The notes beneath the pieces were generated by a model. It was not told where the DNA came from and made no database searches. It saw only the letters and a list, made by a program, of their open reading frames with translations. Position numbers and translations under genes: made by a program. 64,000 bases of DNA from Streptomyces longisporoflavus (lineage in GTDB: Bacteria; Actinomycetota; Actinomycetes; Streptomycetales; Streptomycetaceae), in contig NZ_BMTR01000003.1 in the NCBI RefSeq assembly GCF_014649775.1, positions 186,001 to 250,000 of the forward strand, read 5' to 3'. Positions 17,092-26,092 of the stretch are shown here, in pieces. The first letter of the stretch is position 1; every line of letters begins with the position of its first letter.

Positions 17092-18131
17092 TTGCTCTCC
17101 CCGAGCAGGGCGGCCAAATGTCTTTCCACGCGGGTCATCGGAAGAGGGACGGGTGGGGACACGGTGAGATCCACCGTGTACTCCACGTCCGTCACGTTGC
17201 CGGGCACCTCGGCAAGGGCGAGGTCGGCTGCCGTGAGGCGAGGGAAGCCCGATGTCACCGCATACCAGCGCTCCTCACGCACGAGGAATCGGACCGTGCG
17301 ATAGCGCTCCGCATCGACGGTGTGGTAGCCGGCCTCGGCAAGGAGGCCGAGCAACGTGCTCTCGTCGTCGCACAGCCGCAGAGCCTGCTCCACGAGGTCC
17401 ACGACGCTCGTCCCCTCGCCGCCCTCGGGGACGCGATCTACGCGCAGACAGGCGAGCTGTAGGTTGCCGCCCTCGGGCGGCTCCAATTGGCGCAGGCCAT
17501 GGACGCGTATGCGCAAGGCGTCGCCGGTGACGGTTTTCACCTCTACGGATTCGGTTCCGGACGTGAAGTCGTGCGGGCGACCGCTCGGCCCCGCCCACAG
17601 CCTGTGGGCGCTGGGATTCTCGGCCAGGAGCCGGAGCAGTATGCACAGTTCGCCGTAGAGGCCCGCGAGTTGTATCGGGCCCAGCAGCGTGCCGTGCGCA
17701 CGGAACAGGGCTCGCCAGCGATCCAATACCCGGTGCAGGGCTTTGAGCGTCTGGGAGGACGCGGGGGACCGGTCGTCTTCGCCGAGCCGGGCGATCTCCC
17801 GCAAAACGTTCTCGCCGAGTCCCGTGAAGACGTCGTCGAGATCGTGACGCAGGCAGCCGAGGTCGGCGTAGTGCTGGTAGACCTCCTCGTCCTCCAAGGG
17901 CCGCTTGCGCAAGTGCAGGACCTGGCCGTCCCGGATCTCGCGGACGTGCTGATTTCCGGCTATCGGTACCAACAGGTGTCGGTGACCCTCGCGATCGATG
18001 GCCGCGAGAACCGGGCCGCGTGAAGTGGAGACAGGTAACGGGGAAGTCCGGAGCCGGTTGTCCGCCGACACGGGAGCCAGCAGGAGATCCCGCCAACTCT
18101 CTTCCAGGGCCTGCCGGAATATGTCACTCAT
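17088..18131 (-). CDS. PD-(D/E)XK motif protein (DUF4420-type nuclease)
   Basis: 347 residues; ATG at 18131 overlaps the Z1 stop (ATGA). The nuclease core is visible as GRPHDFTSGTESVEVKT, giving Asp188 and the E197-V-K199 doublet typical of restriction-endonuclease-fold enzymes, with an upstream Glu161 in GLYGEL. The helical N-terminus and the C-terminal RFLVREERWYAV..GFPRLTAADL region match the DUF4420/PD-(D/E)XK motif family found beside Z1 proteins. It is the most likely DNA-cutting component of the operon. Its stop codon overlaps the start of the GHKL ATPase gene. Confidence 0.9.
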   Translation of the reverse strand: MSDIFRQALEESWRDLLLAPVSADNRLRTSPLPVSTSRGPVLAAIDREGHRHLLVPIAGNQHVREIRDGQVLHLRKRPLEDEEVYQHYADLGCLRHDLDDVFTGLGENVLREIARLGEDDRSPASSQTLKALHRVLDRWRALFRAHGTLLGPIQLAGLYGELCILLRLLAENPSAHRLWAGPSGRPHDFTSGTESVEVKTVTGDALRIRVHGLRQLEPPEGGNLQLACLRVDRVPEGGEGTSVVDLVEQALRLCDDESTLLGLLAEAGYHTVDAERYRTVRFLVREERWYAVTSGFPRLTAADLALAEVPGNVTDVEYTVDLTVSPPVPLPMTRVERHLAALLGESK

Positions 18132-20713
18132 GCGGCGTCATCGCCTTCGAGGGTGCGAAGGTCTTCGTCGTCGTTGTCCTCCAGCCGAAGGCCGGAGAGG
18201 TCTGCCGAGATGTAACTGCCGTCCCACTTGATTTGACTGTCGTTCTGCCCGGGCTTGACCTCCGGGAAGACCAGTCCGACACCGACCACGTGATCGTCGG
18301 CACCGAGTGGCTCACGGAACTTCTTGCGGTGCTCGGAAGGGCAGGAGTCCTTGTCTATCGGATACAGCACGAGCAGGCCGGTGTCCGGGAGTTGTTCGCG
18401 GCGCTTCCGCCAGATCTCGGCTTCCGGGAGCTCACGAGGGGCGCCCCGCAGGTCGGCGGCGGCGTCGGACCGGCTCATCATGGTCTTGATGTCGGCGAAG
18501 TCCGGTTCGCCGGTGAGGTTGTGGAGCCGGGCACGGGTGACGCGGCCGACCGTGACGTCCGGGGCGAAGGTGAAGTCGCTGGTGGCGTTCCCCGCGCTGT
18601 TGCCGATGACCGCGACGTTCCAGCGCTGGAGGGAGCCCTCTCGTACACGACGCCGGATGTACGAAGAGATCAACTTGGTGTCGCACTCCTGGGATTTTTC
18701 GTGGAAGCGGTACCGACTCAGGAAGTCCAGCACGTCGGTATGTGGCACCCCGTGGAGGACGTGCCGACCCTCTTGGGGGCGCGAGTCGTGCGTGACTGCC
18801 TCAGTGACGGCACGACGCACCAGCTCGCGAGCGGCTTCCTGATTGTCCGCGAGCCAGTCGGCGCGGGTGTGGAAGTAGCGCGTCTGGATCCGACGGCCGC
18901 CGTACGACGCGCTTGCCCTGATCGCGGACTGCATCTTGGCCGCGGCGGTCACCCGCAGCACCGGGTGGGTGCGCACGCGGACGGCGAACGTCTGCGGGGT
19001 CTCGTTCTCGTGGAGGTAGACGTCGATGTCGCGACGCATGTCGGCCTCGACCGTGGCGAGATGACGGAACGATGCCTGAAGTTCGTCCGTCATCCACACG
19101 CGCGGGAGATCGGCGTACCCATGCCGGAAGCCGAACCAGCGGCCCATCTGCAGCAGGGTGTCGTATGCCGAGGCCGCCCGTACGAAGTAGGTGACGGCGA
19201 GCCCTTCCAGGGTGAGGCCACGGGAGAACTTGTTGCCGCCTACGGCGATGGCGACGACCGGGCCGTTGTCGTAGTCGAGCGTGTCCTCGCTGTCGGAGTT
19301 GTCCATGATGATCCGGCAGTCGCCGATGACGCCCGGCAGCTCCTTCAAGAGCGTCTCGAAGGGAACCTTTGTCTCCCGGAAGTCCTCGGCGGGCACACGC
19401 GCGGTCTCGTCATCCCACAGGCCGCGCAGCTTCCGCAGGGAATCGGGGTCGTTCAAATGGTCCAGGGTGTGCGCTCGAAGTTTCCTGAGCGGCTCACGGA
19501 AGCTGTTGTGGACCTGGATGCGCATGCTGGTGTGGATCAGCATGGTGGCGTGCTTGTTGCCCTTGCCGCGAGCCCGGCGCGCGGCGGTGGACAGCCAGAA
19601 GTACTGGATGGCGTCTTCGAGGGTGTCGGTGATCTCGGGCGTGAAGCCGTCGGCGTCCGCCCTCGTTGCAGGCGTGACCAGGGGGACGTCCTCGCCGGGG
19701 ACACTGCGGATCATGTCGTGTCCGTCGTCGACGTCTTCGGGGTCCTCGCCGTCGAGGGCGTATCGACCAAAGAGGACCTCCGTGCCGAAGTGCTCCCGGG
19801 GCTGCGGCAGGTTGACGACGAAGTCGCTCGGGTACAGGTCCTTCGCCGCCGGATCGATGAGGACGTTGGCGAAGGGCGTCGCGGTGTATCCGACGTACGC
19901 CGCCTTCGGCAGGGTGTCGAGAATCCGGAGGATCAGCGGGTTGATCGAGGCGGTGGCGACGCTGGCCTGGTCTGCCTCGTCGTCGATCACCAGCGCGGGG
20001 GCCTGCCGCAGGTACTCGGAGGCCGACTCCAGCCAGCGTGCGAACTTCCGGAGAACGGTGGCGTTCTTCTTCACCACGCACAGGACGTGGGTGCGGTTGC
20101 TGCCGCCGAAGAATGACGCGGCGTTTTCGGTCGGAACGAAGTCACGTTCAAGCCCGGTGAGTTGTGACCAACCAGTCGGATTTGACTTCACCAGTTGCTC
20201 GGCGAGGCGGGCTTGGGTCTGACGACGCAGGCCGTTGTGGATCCCGGCGAGGACAATGAACAGTTTGTAACCGCGGTCCGCCGCCTTGGCCATCACCGAG
20301 GTGAAGTTGGTGGTTTTGCCGGACTGTACGTAGCCGACCACCAAGCCACGCGTGGAGAAGTCGGGCTCCTTGGGGTGGTTGAGCAGCGAGACGACTCGCG
20401 TGGATGCTGCGTCGAGGTCCGCGAGCGCGTCCGGGGCCCAGCCCGACCTTTCCAGTTCGCGCTGAATCGCGGGCCAAGCACGGTCGTTCTCGCGAGGGCC
20501 CGTGTACCAGGTCTCCCGGTTGCCGTTGACGGCTACCCGCGGCTCTTCCATCTCCTTGATCGCAAGCAGCTTCTGTTCGTGGAACTCACGGATCCCCTGG
20601 ATCCGTTCTACGCCGACCCCCAAGATCTCCAGCTTCTTCACCGCTTCCGCAGGCGTGCTGGTGTCGAGGAGATCGCGAAAGACGCCGTAGATCTGGTCGA
20701 GTTCGCTGCTCAC
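18128..20713 (-). CDS. Z1-domain superfamily II helicase/ATPase
   Basis: 861 residues; GTG at 20713 behind TAGGAG. Walker A is GYVQSGKTTN (127-136); Walker B literally reads DDEAD (244-248, ALVIDDEADQAS); YTATPFAN serves as motif III. GGNKFSRGLTLEGL followed by LLQMGRWFGFR supplies motifs V and VI with the arginine finger. These features and the length match Z1 proteins, helicase-like ATPases that head R-M and defence operons. It is the first gene of the operon and drives everything down to vsr through overlapping junctions. It probably translocates on DNA to feed the nuclease and GHKL subunits. By eye the base composition of the operon is somewhat less GC-extreme than the flanks, suggesting horizontal acquisition. 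Confidence 0.92.
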   Translation of the reverse strand: MSSELDQIYGVFRDLLDTSTPAEAVKKLEILGVGVERIQGIREFHEQKLLAIKEMEEPRVAVNGNRETWYTGPRENDRAWPAIQRELERSGWAPDALADLDAASTRVVSLLNHPKEPDFSTRGLVVGYVQSGKTTNFTSVMAKAADRGYKLFIVLAGIHNGLRRQTQARLAEQLVKSNPTGWSQLTGLERDFVPTENAASFFGGSNRTHVLCVVKKNATVLRKFARWLESASEYLRQAPALVIDDEADQASVATASINPLILRILDTLPKAAYVGYTATPFANVLIDPAAKDLYPSDFVVNLPQPREHFGTEVLFGRYALDGEDPEDVDDGHDMIRSVPGEDVPLVTPATRADADGFTPEITDTLEDAIQYFWLSTAARRARGKGNKHATMLIHTSMRIQVHNSFREPLRKLRAHTLDHLNDPDSLRKLRGLWDDETARVPAEDFRETKVPFETLLKELPGVIGDCRIIMDNSDSEDTLDYDNGPVVAIAVGGNKFSRGLTLEGLAVTYFVRAASAYDTLLQMGRWFGFRHGYADLPRVWMTDELQASFRHLATVEADMRRDIDVYLHENETPQTFAVRVRTHPVLRVTAAAKMQSAIRASASYGGRRIQTRYFHTRADWLADNQEAARELVRRAVTEAVTHDSRPQEGRHVLHGVPHTDVLDFLSRYRFHEKSQECDTKLISSYIRRRVREGSLQRWNVAVIGNSAGNATSDFTFAPDVTVGRVTRARLHNLTGEPDFADIKTMMSRSDAAADLRGAPRELPEAEIWRKRREQLPDTGLLVLYPIDKDSCPSEHRKKFREPLGADDHVVGVGLVFPEVKPGQNDSQIKWDGSYISADLSGLRLEDNDDEDLRTLEGDDAA

Positions 20714-21149
20714 TTGTTCTCCTAACCGGGCCGCGCGTGGCGCCGGTCCCCCGAGTACGTGCCGACTCGCCGAAGTTGGTGCGGGTCGTGAATTCCAGAG
20801 TCCGCGAAAAGCGTGCTCAGTGCTTATGCGGGATACAAACTGACCGGGTTTACCGGTGGAGTTGTACGCCCGAGACCAACGAAGCCGTAGAGGGGGGAGG
20901 CCGGGATGCCGCCGGCCGCGTCTTCGTGTCGCAAGACGGTGGAGGGCGCATCAGGCATGGCTGTCGTGTTCCTTTGGAGCGCGGTACTGCACCTACGGAA
21001 GCAGGAAACAACGCCTTGGCCGTTCCAGTTTTCCGCTTTGACGATATCGCACAGGCGTTTCATATGGGGCGTGAGTGTAGATAAGGGGGCCAAGACGCCA
21101 CTCAAGGCCCCACAGCCCCGGAGGTGGATCTCGCCGAAAGGGTGCGCCT
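20714..21149. other. Intergenic region upstream of the Z1 operon
   Basis: About 435 bases with no convincing gene. It should hold the promoter of the leftward defence operon. The composition is visibly less GC-rich than the flanks. The only open frame worth noting is a leftward 79-codon one (20824-21063), listed separately. No terminator hairpin or clear inverted repeat was seen. Confidence 0.6.
20824..21063 (-). CDS. Possible small ORF upstream of the Z1 gene
   Basis: 79 codons from an ATG, beginning MKRLCDIVKAENWNGQG and ending NPVSLYPA. There is no good ribosome site, no recognised family and weak codon bias, but the N-terminus looks protein-like and the direction agrees with the defence operon that starts 110 bases downstream. 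It may be a leader gene, a degraded gene remnant or chance. Confidence 0.2.
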   Translation of the reverse strand: MKRLCDIVKAENWNGQGVVSCFRRCSTALQRNTTAMPDAPSTVLRHEDAAGGIPASPLYGFVGLGRTTPPVNPVSLYPA

Positions 21150-22181
21150 CTAGGACACCCCGTGGCAGTCCCCGTAAGTCCGCCCCGACCCGCACCAACA
21201 CCCCGCCCCCGCCTCCGGCGGCCACCCCGCTGCCCGCCCCCGGGCCGCCAGTGTTGTCGCGTACTGGGGGAGTAGTGACACGTCCGTCGGTTGTGCGCCC
21301 TCCGAGGCCGCGAAGGCCTCGTACGACGGGACCGTGCCCGTGACGATTCCCAGGTTGGGGGTGCCCGAGGAGGCGAGTTCCCTCAGTGATGCCTCTATGG
21401 TCGACAAGTGCGCCTCGTGCGAGGGGTATTCGGATTCCAGGGACGGGTACGCCGTCAGGAGTTCCGTCAGTTCCGCGGAGGGCCAGTGCAGGACCGCCAC
21501 CGGGAACGGGCGGGACAGGGCCTCTCTGTACGAGCCCAATTCCGCCTGGATGCGGGAGATCTCCGCGCGCAGTTCCGCCGGGTTGTCCGAGCCGAGTGAC
21601 CAGATTCGTTTCGGGTCGTGCAGTTCGTCCAGGGGGACCGGGGAGGAGGAGATCTCGTCCGCGAGAGCGTCCCACGCGTCGTGCTCCGCGCCCAGCAAGC
21701 GGCGCACCCTGTGGCGGCCGAACAGCAGCGGGCGTTGTTCGTAGGACGGGGCGGACGCGGGAGCGCCCTCGCCGCCCGGCTGCGGGAGCAGCAGTTCCAG
21801 CGCCTCCGTGAACGTCTCCTGCGCTTGTGCCAGCTCGTCGTGGGACTCCAGGGACTCCGCCGCGATCACCCACGGGGCCGGGTCGCGCGGCGCCGCCGCC
21901 CGGACTCCGTCGATGATCGCCCTTGCCTCCGCCTCATGGCCGTACTCCCAGAGGTTCGAGGCCTTCAGGGCCCGGATCAGGGTCGGGGCCGACGCACGCT
22001 GCGGGGCGTCCGGGGCGAGGAGGCGGTCGTAGAGCGTGGTCGCGCGGTCGCGTTCGCCCGCCAGTTCCAGGTGGGCCGCGGCCTGGAGCAGCAGGTGCTC
22101 GGTGTCCTCGGGGTACAAGCCGGCGGTCCGCTCCAGGCGCTCGGCTTCGGCGATGTGGTCAGCAGGCGTGTCGGGGCGCAT
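21150..22181 (-). CDS. SEC-C motif protein with TPR-like helical region
   Basis: 343 residues from the ATG at 22181; a GTG three codons upstream is equally possible. The first ~130 residues are TPR-like helices (DHIAEAERLERTAGLYPEDTEHLLLQAAAHLELAGERDRATTLYDRLL). A ~180-residue middle part of unknown fold follows. The end is a SEC-C zinc motif, CWCGSGRTYGDCHG, with all three Cys and the His in place, as in the C-terminus of SecA. SEC-C tails bind zinc and mediate protein contacts; the role of this family is not established. It diverges from the class E sortase. Confidence 0.85.
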   Translation of the reverse strand: MRPDTPADHIAEAERLERTAGLYPEDTEHLLLQAAAHLELAGERDRATTLYDRLLAPDAPQRASAPTLIRALKASNLWEYGHEAEARAIIDGVRAAAPRDPAPWVIAAESLESHDELAQAQETFTEALELLLPQPGGEGAPASAPSYEQRPLLFGRHRVRRLLGAEHDAWDALADEISSSPVPLDELHDPKRIWSLGSDNPAELRAEISRIQAELGSYREALSRPFPVAVLHWPSAELTELLTAYPSLESEYPSHEAHLSTIEASLRELASSGTPNLGIVTGTVPSYEAFAASEGAQPTDVSLLPQYATTLAARGRAAGWPPEAGAGCWCGSGRTYGDCHGVS

Positions 22182-22334
22182 ACGGGACACCGTACTGCCG
22201 AGTGGGGGCGTTGCAGCAGGGTTGCCGTGCAGATCAGGGCAGTCGCATCTTTGTCGGCCACGCGTCGTGATCGCCATGGCTTGTTGGCGGGCTTGGGCTT
22301 AGTCTGCCGCCCTCTCGGGAGGGGCGGTGCCGGC

Positions 22335-23186
22335 ATGCGGGAGCGGGTGGAGCGGGTTCCTGTTGTCGTGCAGGGGCGTCGTGGTCGTCGGGGGCGTGCC
22401 GCCCGTCTGGTGTGGGGCGGCGCCGAGGCTGCCGTGACCTGCGGTCTTGTCTTGCTGCTTCTCGTCGTCCATCAGCTCTGGTGGACCAACCGCCAGGCCC
22501 GCGAAGGCGCCGAGCGCAAGGTCCAGGCCCTTGAGCGGGAGTGGGGGAGCGGGAGCGGCCAGTCGGCGGACGGTGGTTCCGGTCGTTCTCCGGGGGACGC
22601 CGTCGATCCGGGGAGGGGCGGGCCCGGTCCCGACCCCGCCGGCTCTGATTTGGGCGGCCCTGACTCGGGCGACGGTGAATCCGCCGGTCGGCAGCAGCCC
22701 GCCCCGCGCCGGCAAACCGACCCCGCCCCCCGCTGGGACCAGGCCTACGCCGTCCTCCGCATTCCCCGTATCGGAATACGGGTGCCCGTCGCCGAGGGCA
22801 TCAGCAAGGGCGCCGTACTCAATAAGGGATACGTCGGGCATTACCCCCGCACCGCCCAGCCCGGGCAGGGCGGGAACTTCGCCCTTGCCGGGCATCGCAA
22901 TACGCACGGCGAGCCCTTTCGCCGCCTCGATCGGCTCGCGGGCGGCGATGAGCTGGTCGTCGAGACCAAGCGGGCCATTTACACGTACGTCGTCGACCAA
23001 GTCCTTGCCCGGACCTCCGCCCGCGACAGCGGCGTCATCCGCGCCGTCCCCCGCAGCCTCGTGAAAGCCGGGCACGGCTACAGCTCTCCCGGCTACTACA
23101 TCACCCTCACCACCTGCACTCCCGAGTACACCTCCAAGTACCGGCTCATCGTGTGGGGGAAGCTGAAGTCCATGCGGCCCCGGTAG
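22335..23186 (+). CDS. Class E sortase
   Basis: 283 residues from the ATG at 22335. A basic N-terminus and one transmembrane helix (VTCGLVLLLLVVHQLWW, about residues 36-52) precede a disordered Gly/Ser/Asp/Pro linker to about residue 135. The catalytic domain has the His in FALAGHRNTHGEPF, the Cys in ITLTTCTPEYTS (TLTTCTP signature) and the Arg in KYRLIVWG. Class E sortases act on the outer membrane face and join LAXTG-tagged proteins to peptidoglycan; in Streptomyces they handle chaplins and other surface proteins. A protein with a C-terminal LAATG signal is encoded 6 kb downstream. Confidence 0.93.
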   Translation: MRERVERVPVVVQGRRGRRGRAARLVWGGAEAAVTCGLVLLLLVVHQLWWTNRQAREGAERKVQALEREWGSGSGQSADGGSGRSPGDAVDPGRGGPGPDPAGSDLGGPDSGDGESAGRQQPAPRRQTDPAPRWDQAYAVLRIPRIGIRVPVAEGISKGAVLNKGYVGHYPRTAQPGQGGNFALAGHRNTHGEPFRRLDRLAGGDELVVETKRAIYTYVVDQVLARTSARDSGVIRAVPRSLVKAGHGYSSPGYYITLTTCTPEYTSKYRLIVWGKLKSMRPR

Positions 23187-23334
23187 GACGCCGCTGGTAA
23201 CCCCGGCAGCCTGTCCTTACGGCCGTCGGCGCCGATCCTGTATAACGGCAGCAGTACGTACGTTCGCCGTACGTCGTATCAGCAACAACGTCATCAGCGA
23301 TGATCTTGAGCAGGAGAGAGGGGGACGGAAAGCC

Positions 23335-23655
23335 ATGCAGGATCTGATCCGTGGCTGGAAGACCGCCCTCCGGCCCACCGGGCTTCTCCTCTTCCTCCTC
23401 GTCGAGGTCGTCCTCCTCGACGCGAGCAGCCTCACCGCCGCCGTCGCGCTCGCCGCGACCGCCGCCGCGGGCTCCGCGCTCGCCGTCTGCTCGCTGATCG
23501 CCGCGCGTTGCGCCCCCGCCGTGCCCCGTACGCGGGTACGGACGGCCATCCGCGACCGCGAGAAGCGCACGGCGTTCCTGCCGCAGCGCGATCCCGACGC
23601 CGCCGGGCGGCGGCGGCCCCGAGCGCCGGGCCGTCTCGTCATGACGGCCGCGTAG
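23335..23655 (+). CDS. DUF6412 small membrane protein
   Basis: 106 residues; GAGAGAGGG lies upstream of the ATG at 23335. Two hydrophobic helices (TGLLLFLLVEVVLLDAS and LTAAVALAATAAAGSALAVCSLIAARC) are followed by a basic tail (RTAIRDREKRTAFLPQRDPDAAGRRRPRAPG). The arrangement immediately upstream of a YidC-type insertase matches the DUF6412 family as I know it in Streptomyces. Possibly a helper of the insertase; function unknown. Confidence 0.75.
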   Translation: MQDLIRGWKTALRPTGLLLFLLVEVVLLDASSLTAAVALAATAAAGSALAVCSLIAARCAPAVPRTRVRTAIRDREKRTAFLPQRDPDAAGRRRPRAPGRLVMTAA

Positions 23656-23755
23656 GGAACCACTACCGACTGACCTGGACCCCTTGCGGGCCGTCACGCC
23701 GAAAAGAGCAATCGCCCCTTTTCCTCGGCACGACGAGACCCCGGAGGGCTTCTCC

Positions 23756-24535
23756 GTGTTCAATTTCCTGTCCGGTTTCATGTCCCTGTTCGCCGATCTG
23801 GTCGGCTCCATCGCCGACCTGCTCGAACCCCTCTTCCACGCCTCCGCGACGGCCGCCGCCATCGTGCTGTTCACCGCTTGCGTACGACTCCTCGTCCACC
23901 CCCTGTCGCGGGCGTCGGCCCGCGGTCAGAAGGCCCGCGCCAGGCTGAACCCGCAGATCGCCGAGTTGCGCAAGAAGCACTCCAAGAACCCCGAGAAGTT
24001 GCAGAAGGCGGTGCTTGAGCTGCACCGCGCCGAGAAGGTCTCGCCGCTCTCCGGATGCCTGCCGAGCCTGTTCCAGCTGCCCGCGTTCTTCCTGCTCTAC
24101 CACCTGTTCTCCAGCTCCAGCATCGGCGGTGAGGCCAACGCGCTGCTCGGGCACGAGCTCTTCGCCGCGCCCCTCGGCGGGCGGTGGGCGGACGCGCTCG
24201 GCGACGGCGGGGTCTTCGGGGCGCAGGGGCTCGTCTACCTCGCGCTCTTCGCGATCGTGGCCGCCGTCGCGACCTTCAACTTCCGGCGTACGAAGACGCA
24301 GATGGCCGCGGGAGCGTCTGCGAGCGGCGGCACCGACGCCCAGCAGGTGCCCGGCATGGGCGCGATCACCAAGGTCATGCCGTACATGTCGTTCATGACG
24401 CTGTTCACCGTCGCCTTCGTACCGCTGGCCGCCGCCCTTTACGTGGTCACCAGCACCACCTGGAGCGCGGTCGAGCGGGCCGTTCTCTACCGCGATGTGC
24501 CGATCGGCGCCGGGGCGCTGGCTACCGCCGGGTAA
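23756..24535 (+). CDS. yidC: YidC/Oxa1-type membrane protein insertase
   Basis: 259 residues from the GTG at 23756, with CCGGAGG eight bases upstream. Hydrophobic segments lie at about residues 32-46, 100-117, 148-170 and 210-240. The family core is recognisable: VRLLVHPLSRASARGQKA with the cytoplasmic Arg, LNPQIAELRKKHSKNPEKLQKAVLELHR as the coiled-coil hairpin, and PLSGCLPSLFQLPAFFLLYHLF. It inserts and folds membrane proteins with or beside SecYEG. Streptomyces usually has a main yidC at the origin region; this is likely the accessory paralogue. It follows DUF6412 by 100 bases. Confidence 0.9.
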   Translation: MFNFLSGFMSLFADLVGSIADLLEPLFHASATAAAIVLFTACVRLLVHPLSRASARGQKARARLNPQIAELRKKHSKNPEKLQKAVLELHRAEKVSPLSGCLPSLFQLPAFFLLYHLFSSSSIGGEANALLGHELFAAPLGGRWADALGDGGVFGAQGLVYLALFAIVAAVATFNFRRTKTQMAAGASASGGTDAQQVPGMGAITKVMPYMSFMTLFTVAFVPLAAALYVVTSTTWSAVERAVLYRDVPIGAGALATAG

Positions 24536-24676
24536 CGGTCCGGTCCGTGAACAGGGTCTTGCGGGATGGATGACTAGCTTGGAGGATCTTCCAAACCTCC
24601 GATGGCCGCATCCCATCGGCCTGGCCACGCGGGCGGTCACAGCAGACCGGTCGCGCTCGACCAAGGGAGATTGACC

Positions 24677-25534
24677 ATGAAGCTGCTGCGAGTCGGTACG
24701 GCCGGAGCCGAGCGCCCGGCATTGCTCGACGCCGAGGGCACGCTGCGGGACCTGTCCGGGATCGTCACGGACGTCGACGGGGCGCTGCTCGCCGACCCGG
24801 CCGCCCTCGACCGGGTCCGGTCCGCCGCTAATTCGGGCGAGCTGCCCGTGCTCGTCGCGGAGGGGCTGCGGGTCGGGCCGCCGGTGGGCCGGATCGGCAA
24901 GGTCGTGTGCATCGGGCTGAACTACCACGACCACGCGGCCGAGACCGGGGCCACGCCGCCCGCCGAGCCCGTCATCTTCTTCAAGGCGGCGGACACGGTC
25001 GTCGGCCCCGAGGACACCGTCCTGGTGCCGCGCAAGTCGGTGAAGACCGACTGGGAGGTGGAGCTCGCGATCGTCATCGGGCGCACCGCGCGCTACCTGG
25101 AGTCCGACGAGGAGGCGCTCGCGCACGTCGCCGGGTACGCGGTGTCGCACGACGTGTCGGAGCGGGAGTTCCAGATCGAGCGCGGCGGCACCTGGGACAA
25201 GGGCAAGAACTGCGAGACGTTCAACCCGCTGGGCCCGTGGCTGGTGACGCCGGACGAGGTACCCGACCCGCAGGCCCTGTCCCTCAAGCTCTGGGTCAAC
25301 GGCGAGCTGAAGCAGGACGGGACCACCGCCCAGCAGATCTTCCCGGTGGCCGAAGTGGTGCGCTACGTAAGCCAGTTCATGACCCTGTACCCGGGTGACG
25401 TCATCAACACCGGTACGCCGGCGGGCGTCGCCATGGGCCGGCCGGAGCCGAAGCCGTATCTGCGGGCCGGTGATGTGGTCGAGCTGGAGATCGAGGGGCT
25501 CGGCAGGCAGCGCCAGGAATTGAAGGACGCGTAG
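24677..25534 (+). CDS. Fumarylacetoacetate hydrolase (FAH) family protein
   Basis: 285 residues; ATG with AAGGGAGA upstream. The C-terminal FAH fold begins at about residue 75 with KVVCIGLNYHDHAAETG. The metal-binding acidic residues are in TDWEVELAIVIGR (Glu-x-Glu), and SEREFQIERGGTWDKGKNCETFNPLGPWLVT, GDVINTGTPAGV and GDVVELEIEGLGR follow. Members hydrolyse or decarboxylate acylpyruvates and related 2-oxo compounds in aromatic or sugar breakdown. The short N-terminal domain is as usual for ~285-residue members. It ends at a strong bidirectional terminator. Confidence 0.9.
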   Translation: MKLLRVGTAGAERPALLDAEGTLRDLSGIVTDVDGALLADPAALDRVRSAANSGELPVLVAEGLRVGPPVGRIGKVVCIGLNYHDHAAETGATPPAEPVIFFKAADTVVGPEDTVLVPRKSVKTDWEVELAIVIGRTARYLESDEEALAHVAGYAVSHDVSEREFQIERGGTWDKGKNCETFNPLGPWLVTPDEVPDPQALSLKLWVNGELKQDGTTAQQIFPVAEVVRYVSQFMTLYPGDVINTGTPAGVAMGRPEPKPYLRAGDVVELEIEGLGRQRQELKDA

Positions 25535-25560
25535 CCCGCGACGACTCCGGATAACTCCGC

Positions 25561-25602
25561 TGACGGGGGGGGCGCCGTTGATGACGCGGCGCCCCCCCGT
25601 CA
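25561..25602. terminator. Bidirectional terminator hairpin
   Basis: A left arm beginning TGACGGGGGGGGCGCCG pairs with a right arm ending CGGCGCCCCCCCGTCA across a nine-base loop. The stem is about 16 bp with one bulged base. It lies between the convergent FAH and UPF0303 genes. Confidence 0.8.
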
Positions 25603-25606
25603 CGGG

Positions 25607-26092
25607 TTAAGCGGAACCCTCCAGGAACCGCTCCAGCGCCTCCACCACCAGCGCGTGGTCCGCCGCCTGCGGAAGGCCCGAGACGACCACCGTGCCGATC
25701 ACGCCCGCGCCCCGTACCGCGATCGGGAACGCGCCGCCGTGGGCCGCGTACACGTCCGGGTCCAGGCGCGAGGAGTCCTCGAACGTCGTCCCCTTGGCGC
25801 GGAAACGCGTGCCGACCAGGAACGACGAGCAGCCGTAACGCTCGACGACGCGGCGCTTGCGGGCGATCCAGGCGTCGTTGTCCGGGGTCGATCCCGGCAG
25901 CGCCGCGTGGAAGAGCTGCTGGCCGCCACGGGTGATGTCGATGGCGACGGGGGCCTGGCGCTCGCGGGCCAGTTCGACCAGGAGGGTGCCGAGTGCCCAG
26001 GCGTCCTCGTACGTGAAGTGGGGCAGGACCAGGCGGAGTTCCTGGGTCTCCAGTTCCTCCACGGTGGGTGCGGAGGCGGCGGGCGTCGTCAT
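25607..26092 (-). CDS. UPF0303 / heme-degrading-domain (HbpS-GlcG-like) protein
   Basis: 161 residues; ATG at 26092 overlaps the stop of the Gfo/Idh gene (ATGA). The sequence features WALGTLLVELARERQAPVAIDITRGGQQLFHAALPGSTPDNDAWIARKRRVVERY, then SSFLVG, then HGGAFPIAVRGAGVIGTVVVSGLPQAADHALVVEAL. These are the landmarks of the UPF0303 (PF03928) fold. Members are small cytosolic proteins of unclear function, some binding heme. Coupling to the dehydrogenase suggests a role in the same sugar or polyol process. Confidence 0.88.
   Translation of the reverse strand: MTTPAASAPTVEELETQELRLVLPHFTYEDAWALGTLLVELARERQAPVAIDITRGGQQLFHAALPGSTPDNDAWIARKRRVVERYGCSSFLVGTRFRAKGTTFEDSSRLDPDVYAAHGGAFPIAVRGAGVIGTVVVSGLPQAADHALVVEALERFLEGSA

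Noticed and set aside
10741..20713. BREX or DISARM system
   Set aside because: No PglX/BrxC/BrxL or DrmA/DrmB homologue; Z1, GHKL and DUF4420 define a different class.
8532..20713. Integrated mobile element with attachment sites
   Set aside because: No integrase, excisionase or transposase, no tRNA at either edge and no flanking direct repeat was found by eye.
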